A DNA stretch of 64,000 nucleotides, taken from positions 248,001 through 312,000 of the forward strand of contig NZ_JACHJG010000001.1 in NCBI RefSeq assembly GCF_014203545.1. Direction: 5' to 3'. Below, one piece after another: positions 59,155-64,000 of this stretch. Position 1 is the stretch's first letter. Every line of letters begins with the position of its first letter. The stretch comes from Streptomyces netropsis (GTDB lineage Bacteria; Actinomycetota; Actinomycetes; Streptomycetales; Streptomycetaceae). The notes under the pieces were generated by a model that was given only the letters and a program-made list of their open reading frames with translations, did no database searches and was not told the DNA's origin. The position numbers and the translations under genes are program-made.

Positions 59155-59180
59155 GGTCTCAGGGGCCTGTCACGGCCCCT

Positions 59181-59206
59181 GGAACCTGCGCTCAGAGCGA
59201 ACAGTT
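59181..59206 (+). promoter_or_regulatory. clpP1: SigR-type promoter of clpP1P2
   Basis: GGAAC (59181-59185), exactly 18 nt, then GTT (59204-59206): a perfect fit to GGAAY-N18-GTT. The thiol-stress regulon of Streptomyces includes Clp proteases as I recall. Confidence 0.6.
59189..59202 (+). promoter_or_regulatory. clpP1: ClgR-type box in the clpP1 control region
   Basis: CGC-TCAGA-GCG-AAC. The complement reads GTTCGC-N5-GCG, the motif described for ClgR, activator of clpP1 in Streptomyces and relatives. It lies inside the spacer of the SigR-type promoter and ~57 bp before the start point predicted from TAGGGT. Confidence 0.6.
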
Positions 59207-59240
59207 CCTGATGCGGGATGGCGCCCGCCGGACAGCGCGT

Positions 59241-59246
59241 TAGGGT
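59241..59246 (+). promoter_or_regulatory. clpP1: Housekeeping -10 candidate for clpP1
   Basis: TAGGGT fits TANNNT, ~120 bp before the GTG; with the ClgR-type box at about -57 it forms a plausible activated promoter. Confidence 0.45.
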
Positions 59247-59367
59247 CCGTAGATACGAGGGCAGGGGAGACGTTGGAGCGGGCCGGCCGGACTGGCCGCG
59301 CCACCCCCGACCTCAGGTAGAAGACGCGGAGACGGCCCGTTGCCGTCAGAGACGAGCAGGTGGATAC

Positions 59368-59985
59368 GTGACGAATCTGATGCCTTCCGCCGCCGGTGAG
59401 ATTGCCTTCGGTGGTGGCCTCGGCGACCAGGTCTACAACCGGCTGCTCGGGGAGCGGATCATCTTCCTCGGCCAGCAGGTCGACGACGAGATCGCGAACA
59501 AGATCTGTGCGCAGCTGCTGCTGCTGGCCGCGGAGCCGGACAAGGACATCTTCCTTTACATCAACTCGCCCGGTGGCTCGGTGACCGCCGGCTTCGCGAT
59601 CTACGACACCATGCGTTACATCAAGAACGACGTGGTCACGATCGCGATGGGCCTCGCGGCCTCCATGGGGCAGTTCCTGCTGACCGCGGGCACCCCCGGC
59701 AAGCGCTTCGCGCTGCCGAACTCGGACATCCTCATGCACCAGGGCTCCGCGGGCCTCGGCGGCACCGCCTCGGACATCAAGATCCAGGCCGAGCAGCTGC
59801 TCCGCACGAAGAAGCGCATGGCGCAGATCACCGCGGAGCACACCGGCCAGACCGTGGAGACGATCATCCGCGACGGTGACCGTGACCGTTGGTTCACCGC
59901 GGAGGAGGCCAAGGAGTACGGGATCATCGACGAGATCATCACCTACGCCTCCGGCGTTCCGGGCGGCGGCGGCACCGGGGCCTGA
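59368..59985 (+). CDS. clpP1: ATP-dependent Clp protease proteolytic subunit 1
   Basis: A 205-residue ClpP. GTG 59368 is preceded by AGGTGG. Catalytic Ser99 is in GLAASMGQ and His124 in LMHQGSAG; the Asp lies in the [10 protein letters not shown] segment. The hydrophobic handle helix and the heptamer interface YINSPGGSV are intact. ClpP1 and ClpP2 form the mixed tetradecamer that degrades proteins unfolded by ClpX or ClpC. The 59-bp tail-to-start gap to clpP2 implies one operon. Controlled by the SigR/ClgR-type elements upstream. Confidence 0.97.
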   Translation: MTNLMPSAAGEIAFGGGLGDQVYNRLLGERIIFLGQQVDDEIANKICAQLLLLAAEPDKDIFLYINSPGGSVTAGFAIYDTMRYIKNDVVTIAMGLAASMGQFLLTAGTPGKRFALPNSDILMHQGSAGLGGTASDIKIQAEQLLRTKKRMAQITAEHTGQTVETIIRDGDRDRWFTAEEAKEYGIIDEIITYASGVPGGGGTGA

Positions 59986-60056
59986 TACCCCCCGGCAGCA
60001 CTGCCTCGAAGCCGAATCCCAGCCCACCGATCGCCACCAGGATGGTGAACACCCGC

Positions 60057-60710
60057 ATGAACAACTTCCCCGGCAGCGGCCTCTACACCGGCCCGCAGGC
60101 CGAAGCCCGCTACGTCGTGCCGCGCTTCGTGGAGCGCACCTCCCAGGGCGTCCGTGAGTACGACCCGTACGCGAAGCTCTTCGAGGAGCGCGTGATCTTC
60201 CTGGGCGTCCAGGTCGACGACGCCTCCGCCAACGACGTCATGGCGCAGCTGCTGTGCCTGGAGTCGATGGACCCCGACCGTGACATCTCGATCTACATCA
60301 ACTCGCCGGGCGGCTCGTTCACCGCGCTGACCGCGATCTACGACACGATGCAGTTCGTGAAGCCCGACATCCAGACCGTCTGCATGGGCCAGGCCGCCTC
60401 CGCGGCCGCGATCCTGCTGGCCGCCGGCACCCCCGGCAAGCGGATGGCACTGCCGAACGCCCGCGTCCTGATCCACCAGCCGTCCAGCCAGACGGGCCGT
60501 GAGCAGCTCTCCGACCTGGAGATCGCGGCAAACGAGATCATGCGCATGCGTACGCAGCTCGAGGAGATGCTGGCGAAGCACTCCAGCACGCCGATCGAGA
60601 AGATCCGTGACGACATCGAGCGCGACAAGATCCTCACTGCCGAGGACGCGCTCGCGTACGGTCTGGTCGACCAGATCGTTTCGACGCGTAAGACGTCTGT
60701 TTCGGTCTGA
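60057..60710 (+). CDS. clpP2: ATP-dependent Clp protease proteolytic subunit 2
   Basis: A 217-residue ClpP. ATG 60057 gives [20 protein letters not shown], which resembles the S. coelicolor ClpP2 N terminus; in-frame ATG 60042 or GTG 60045 are possible but have poorer ribosome-binding sites. The N-terminal extension of ~35 residues before [20 protein letters not shown] is the ClpP2 hallmark. Catalytic Ser115 is in GQAASAAA and His140 in LIHQPSS. It pairs with ClpP1 in the mixed protease. A hairpin separates it from clpX. Confidence 0.96.
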   Translation: MNNFPGSGLYTGPQAEARYVVPRFVERTSQGVREYDPYAKLFEERVIFLGVQVDDASANDVMAQLLCLESMDPDRDISIYINSPGGSFTALTAIYDTMQFVKPDIQTVCMGQAASAAAILLAAGTPGKRMALPNARVLIHQPSSQTGREQLSDLEIAANEIMRMRTQLEEMLAKHSSTPIEKIRDDIERDKILTAEDALAYGLVDQIVSTRKTSVSV

Positions 60711-60742
60711 GTTCCGGTCCGGGCACCGTTGTCGGGTGGCAA

Positions 60743-60771
60743 CCCCCTTGGACCGAGTAGGTCCAAGGGGG
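60743..60771 (+). terminator. Hairpin between clpP2 and clpX
   Basis: Perfect 12-bp arms (60743-60754, 60760-60771), loop GAGTA, about 90 bp before clpX. It separates the clpP operon from clpX, fully or as an attenuator. Confidence 0.75.
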
Positions 60772-60862
60772 GCCCGCACAGGGGGCCCGGCAAGGTACCG
60801 TCGATAGGCAAGCACCCGGGTTCGCAGAGCAAGGCGGATCCCAGGCGAAGGGGAAGCACCTC

Positions 60863-62149
60863 GTGGCACGCATCGGTGACGGCGGCGACCTGCTCAAGTG
60901 CTCGTTCTGCGGCAAGAGCCAGAAGCAGGTGAAGAAGCTCATCGCGGGTCCTGGTGTGTACATCTGCGACGAGTGCATCGACCTCTGCAACGAGATCATC
61001 GAGGAAGAGCTCGCGGAGACCTCCGAGGTGCGCTGGGAGGAGCTCCCCAAGCCCCGTGAGATCTACGAGTTCCTCGAGGGCTATGTAGTGGGCCAGGAGG
61101 CCGCCAAGAAGGCCCTCTCCGTCGCGGTCTACAACCACTACAAGCGCGTGCAGGCCGGTGAGAACGCCGGAAACCGCGACGACGGCATCGAGTTGGCGAA
61201 GTCCAACATCCTGCTGCTCGGCCCCACGGGCTCCGGCAAGACCCTGCTCGCGCAGACGCTCGCCCGGATGCTCAACGTCCCGTTCGCCATCGCCGATGCG
61301 ACCGCGCTGACGGAGGCGGGCTATGTGGGCGAGGACGTCGAGAACATCCTGCTGAAGCTGATCCAGGCCGCCGACTACGACGTCAAGAAGGCCGAGACCG
61401 GCATCATCTACATCGATGAGATCGACAAGGTCGCCCGAAAGAGCGAAAATCCGTCGATCACACGAGACGTCTCCGGCGAGGGCGTCCAGCAGGCCCTGCT
61501 GAAGATCCTGGAAGGCACGACGGCCTCCGTCCCGCCCCAGGGCGGCCGCAAGCACCCGCACCAGGAGTTCATCCAGATCGACACGACGAACGTCCTGTTC
61601 ATCGTGGGCGGCGCCTTCTCCGGCCTGGAGAAGATCATCGAGTCGCGGGCCGGCGCCAAGGGCATCGGCTTCGGTGCCACGATCCGCTCCAAGCGCGAGA
61701 TCGAGGCCAGCGACCAGTTCCAGGAGGTCATGCCGGAGGACCTGGTGAAGTTCGGGATGATCCCCGAATTCATCGGCCGCCTCCCGGTCATCACCTCCGT
61801 CCACAACCTGGACCGCGAGGCCCTCCTCCAGATCCTCGTCGAGCCGCGCAACGCCCTGGTGAAGCAGTACCAGCGGCTGTTCGAACTCGACGGCGTGGAG
61901 CTGGACTTCGACCGCCCGGCCCTCGAGGCCATCGCCGACCAGGCCATCCTCCGTGGCACGGGTGCGCGAGGCCTGCGCGCCATCATGGAAGAGGTCCTGA
62001 TGTCGGTGATGTACGAGGTCCCGTCCCGCAAGGACGTCGCCCGCGTCGTCATCACCGAAGACGTCGTCCACTCGAACGTCAACCCCACCCTGGTGCCGCG
62101 CGAGCCCCGCATCGTGGGCAAGGACGAGCGGCACGAGAAGAGCGCGTAG
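60863..62149 (+). CDS. clpX: ClpX, AAA+ unfoldase of the Clp protease
   Basis: A 428-residue ClpX from GTG 60863. The N-terminal zinc-binding dimer domain has Cys13, Cys16, Cys35 and Cys38. Walker A is GPTGSGKT at 120-127 and Walker [10 protein letters not shown] around 181-189. The pore loop is GYVGEDVE, the ClpP-contacting loop lies in the ~265-275 region ([11 protein letters not shown] to IGFGA), and the sensor-2 motif [10 protein letters not shown] is present. It unfolds tagged substrates and feeds ClpP1P2. A textbook intrinsic terminator follows. Confidence 0.97.
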   Translation: MARIGDGGDLLKCSFCGKSQKQVKKLIAGPGVYICDECIDLCNEIIEEELAETSEVRWEELPKPREIYEFLEGYVVGQEAAKKALSVAVYNHYKRVQAGENAGNRDDGIELAKSNILLLGPTGSGKTLLAQTLARMLNVPFAIADATALTEAGYVGEDVENILLKLIQAADYDVKKAETGIIYIDEIDKVARKSENPSITRDVSGEGVQQALLKILEGTTASVPPQGGRKHPHQEFIQIDTTNVLFIVGGAFSGLEKIIESRAGAKGIGFGATIRSKREIEASDQFQEVMPEDLVKFGMIPEFIGRLPVITSVHNLDREALLQILVEPRNALVKQYQRLFELDGVELDFDRPALEAIADQAILRGTGARGLRAIMEEVLMSVMYEVPSRKDVARVVITEDVVHSNVNPTLVPREPRIVGKDERHEKSA

Positions 62150-62170
62150 CGCTGTCTGTACACACGGAAA

Positions 62171-62207
62171 GGGGGCGCCCGGCCGGTTTGGCCGGGCGCC
62201 CCCTTTT
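62171..62207. terminator. Intrinsic terminator after clpX
   Basis: Perfect 14-bp G/C stem (62171-62184, 62190-62203), loop GGTTT, followed by TTTT and preceded by AAA, so it works on both strands and serves the convergent small gene too. Confidence 0.92.
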
Positions 62208-62226
62208 GCCGTGACTACCTCGCGGG

Positions 62227-62520
62227 TCAGCGCGCGAAACAGGCGAATTCCGCGTGCTGCGCCGTGACGCCGATGCGGCCCAGTTCTATCAGGCATTTCT
62301 GCCGGGCTGAGATGGGGTCACCAACGGAGCCGCTCATCCCGTCGTGAGCGAGGCGGCATGCTTTCTCTACCTTCACCCCGATCTGGTACCCCTGGCTGCT
62401 CAGGTATGTACGGCACTGAGCAGGGCTGGCCATGGCCGGAGCCGTAGCGGCAAACTGAAGTGCACCCGCGGCAACAACCATGCCTGCGGCTACCGCAACT
62501 CGTCGAGCTGCCTTACGCAT
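62227..62520 (-). CDS. Small secreted protein with four cysteines
   Basis: A 97-residue precursor starting at ATG 62520, chosen because GAGGA lies 8 nt upstream; the further ATG at 62535 has no ribosome-binding site. A basic N terminus and hydrophobic run end at APAMA-SP, a Sec cleavage site. The mature ~65 residues contain four Cys spaced C-x18-C-x21-C-x16-C by eye, suggesting two disulphides, in a sequence QCRTYLSSQGYQIGVKVEKA. I do not recognise the family; small disulphide-rich exported proteins in Streptomyces include protease inhibitors and signalling proteins. Confidence 0.65.
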   Translation of the reverse strand: MRKAARRVAVAAGMVVAAGALQFAATAPAMASPAQCRTYLSSQGYQIGVKVEKACRLAHDGMSGSVGDPISARQKCLIELGRIGVTAQHAEFACFAR

Positions 62521-62744
62521 TCGCGTAGTCCTCATTTCTGTGCGTGGTCAATCCCGGCTCGCGGCGTACCGACGTGGCGGAAGACCAAGATCATCGAATG
62601 CACAGCGTGAACCTATGGCTACAGGTTGGCGAGTGCCTTCTTCGCCAGATGTGGCGGATTTACGTTGCTGCGGCGTGCCCCATGCGCATGGATGGCTGGG
62701 GGATGTCCAGCAGCTCGTAGGCCCGGTCCGTCGCACGGCAGATG

Positions 62745-63347
62745 TCAGGCGGGCCTGCGTACGTCCCGGTAGATGCCTGCCGTGACCTTCGCGAAGGCCG
62801 TGAGGTCCACGGAGTCCGCCGAGAGTCGTTCGGGGTCGAAGTCGAGGACCAGCATCGCGTCCGACTCGCCCGCCCACGCGCAGGCCGGGGCGTAGGCGCG
62901 GTCGTACATCTTCACGACCTCGCAGGCGATGGCCGGGCCGGCATGGCCTTCCGGGGTGAAGTCGTGCCGCTCACTCGCCACGGACGGTTTCCCGGGGCCG
63001 CTCTCGAAGCCCTTGAACATGCCGTCCAGGACGGCGTCAGGCTCCCCGATGCCGCCGTACGCGCCCGACAGCGACAGCGTCACCGAGTGATCGGCCACCC
63101 GCTGGTAGCGGCCCAGTACGGAAACGGCGCCCTTGGGCATGCCGCCCTGGACGCCGAGTCCCTCCTTCTCCAGCTGCTTGGTCCCGGCATCGAGCCGGTA
63201 CGCCCCGCCGACCAGCGTCGGCGGGGTGACGAGCGTGACCGCAGGCCCGTCGTCGCCCGGGACGAGCAACAGAACGGCAGCGACGACGGCCGCCGCGACG
63301 CCGAGTGCGACGGCCGCGGCGGGGACGAGGAGCCGGCGCCCGGTCAG
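62745..63347 (-). CDS. Membrane-anchored unknown protein, probable CTG start
   Basis: The frame encodes LTGRRLLVPAAAVALGVAAA, continuing into a clear membrane helix, then an extracellular domain (YRLDAGTKQLEKEGLG, ACEVVKMYDRAYAPACAW) to TGA 62745-62747. Upstream, the frame is open for ~28 codons without ATG, GTG or TTG. The first such codon is TTG 63269, which would remove the helix. I therefore start at CTG 63347, just after the upstream gene stop (63352), giving 200 residues. A sequencing error or frameshift is the alternative. The protein resembles the upstream neighbour in layout (TM anchor plus small outer domain), so the two probably form one operon. Function unknown. Confidence 0.55.
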   Translation of the reverse strand: MTGRRLLVPAAAVALGVAAAVVAAVLLLVPGDDGPAVTLVTPPTLVGGAYRLDAGTKQLEKEGLGVQGGMPKGAVSVLGRYQRVADHSVTLSLSGAYGGIGEPDAVLDGMFKGFESGPGKPSVASERHDFTPEGHAGPAIACEVVKMYDRAYAPACAWAGESDAMLVLDFDPERLSADSVDLTAFAKVTAGIYRDVRRPA

Positions 63348-63351
63348 CGGA

Positions 63352-64000
63352 CTACTTCTTGATTTCCTTGCGCGAATCGGTGCGCACCTTGGCGGTCGCC
63401 TCGGACAGCTCCTTCGCAGACATCACCGGGCCGGTGGCGCCCGTGGGGCCCGTGGTGCCGGCGGATCCGGTCGGGGCGCCCGAGGACTGCGTGACCGAGT
63501 GCTCGACGACACCTACAGCGCTGCTGTCCCCCCAGACGCAGAAGCTGGTCTCGGACGAGGACGACATGGTGCCGAAGGTCAGGGTAGCCTTCTGCGCCTT
63601 GCACTTCATCACCGCGCCGTCGAAGCCACCGGGGTGGAACTCGGTCGTCTCGGTGACGGTCTCGACCTTGGCCTTGAACCTCTCCGTGGCCTTCTGCTGG
63701 TTCTCATTGATCTTCGCCAGCATCGCGTCGACCGACTTCTCCGGGTCGGCTACGTCGCCGTAGACAGCCGTCACCTTGAGCTTCTGCTTTTCCGGGCTGG
63801 TGTAGAGGGCACGCACGCCGGTGCCGTTGAGGATGCCCATCGCCTTGGCATCCTTGTCGTTGGCGAGGCTCTCCTTCTCCTTGGCCGAGCCGATCGACTC
63901 CTTGGTGTACTTCCCGTCGAGCAGAGTCTGCGGCAGCACGATCTCGTACGGCGCCACCTTCCCGTCGCTCCCGCTCCCGCCGCTCCCGCCCAGGAAGAAC
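63352..64000 (-). CDS. Membrane-anchored unknown protein (5' end outside window)
   Basis: The right edge cuts the gene: the visible part begins FFLGGSGGSGSDGKVAPYEI, the end of a membrane helix plus a Gly/Ser linker, and runs 215 residues to the TAG at 63352. The outer domain has YTSPEKQKLKVTAVYGDVADPEKSVDAMLAKI and two Cys (VMKCKAQ, SFCVWGD). The last ~50 residues are Ala/Thr/Ser/Gly-rich (SGAPTGSAGTTGPTGATGP). No recognised family. It precedes the CTG-start gene by 4 bp, which suggests coupling. Confidence 0.65.
   Translation of the reverse strand, partial: FFLGGSGGSGSDGKVAPYEIVLPQTLLDGKYTKESIGSAKEKESLANDKDAKAMGILNGTGVRALYTSPEKQKLKVTAVYGDVADPEKSVDAMLAKINENQQKATERFKAKVETVTETTEFHPGGFDGAVMKCKAQKATLTFGTMSSSSETSFCVWGDSSAVGVVEHSVTQSSGAPTGSAGTTGPTGATGPVMSAKELSEATAKVRTDSRKEIKK

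Overview
The window is high-GC actinobacterial DNA, and almost certainly a Streptomyces chromosome. Coding regions have near-saturated G/C third positions, GTG starts are common, and one TTG start and one probable CTG start occur. The order malQ - pepN - asd - S8 protease - sodF - amino-acid permeases - rpiB - nei - tig - clpP1 - clpP2 - clpX matches the sodF-clp part of the S. coelicolor core genome as I remember it. No insertion sequence, prophage gene or CRISPR array was seen.

Left part (1-28 kb). A LamG-repeat protein cut by the window edge and an FBP zinc-finger protein are followed by an acyl-ACP desaturase with a palindromic operator over its promoter. Then come a small membrane protein, 4-alpha-glucanotransferase (malQ) coupled to a small repeat-bearing gene, a secreted GH84 beta-N-acetylglucosaminidase-like enzyme, an HNH nuclease and an MscS channel. 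After these lie aminopeptidase N, aspartate-semialdehyde dehydrogenase, a large secreted subtilisin, a Tat-exported metallophosphoesterase behind a PHO box, an AbiEi/DUF559-type protein, a second aminopeptidase N and a mycothiol-dependent-nitroreductase-like DsbA protein behind a SigR-type promoter.

Middle part (28-41 kb). Fe superoxide dismutase (sodF) has a Nur-type nickel operator. Three paralogous APC permeases are interrupted by a 59-bp GC-rich minisatellite, bioY and a secreted CAP-domain gene flanked by twin hairpins. Ribose-5-phosphate isomerase B, an Fpg/Nei DNA glycosylase, an Eis-like acetyltransferase and a membrane PP2C/SpoIIE-type phosphatase follow.

Accessory island (41.0-55.2 kb). 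This is a compact type VII (ESX-like) secretion locus read in one direction: two WXG100-size proteins, a DUF6507 protein with WxG and YxxxD motifs, an 877-residue effector with an unusual C-terminal toxin-like domain, a probable immunity protein, a zinc-ribbon membrane protein, a single-span K/S/H-rich membrane protein, EccD, a ParA/EspI-like ATPase, three-domain EccC and a DUF6177 protein. EccB, EccE and the mycosin protease are absent from the window. The effector half uses noticeably more A/T-ending codons than the EccD-EccC half. The most plausible little-described system is this effector/immunity/accessory set.

Right part (55-64 kb). An acyltransferase, a 65-residue membrane protein, tRNA-Gly(TCC) and tRNA-Pro(TGG) precede trigger factor and clpP1-clpP2-clpX. 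The clpP1 control region carries a SigR-type promoter whose spacer holds a ClgR-type box. At the right edge are a small secreted cysteine-containing protein and two membrane-anchored unknowns, one with no ATG, GTG or TTG start ahead of its membrane helix.

Three copies of one palindromic intergenic repeat lie after pepN, after rpiB and after the type VII locus. Several genes (FBP, the 90-residue membrane protein, an orphan at 27.7 kb, eccD, the acyltransferase) have a TANNNT hexamer 6-8 nt before the start codon, which suggests leaderless transcripts.
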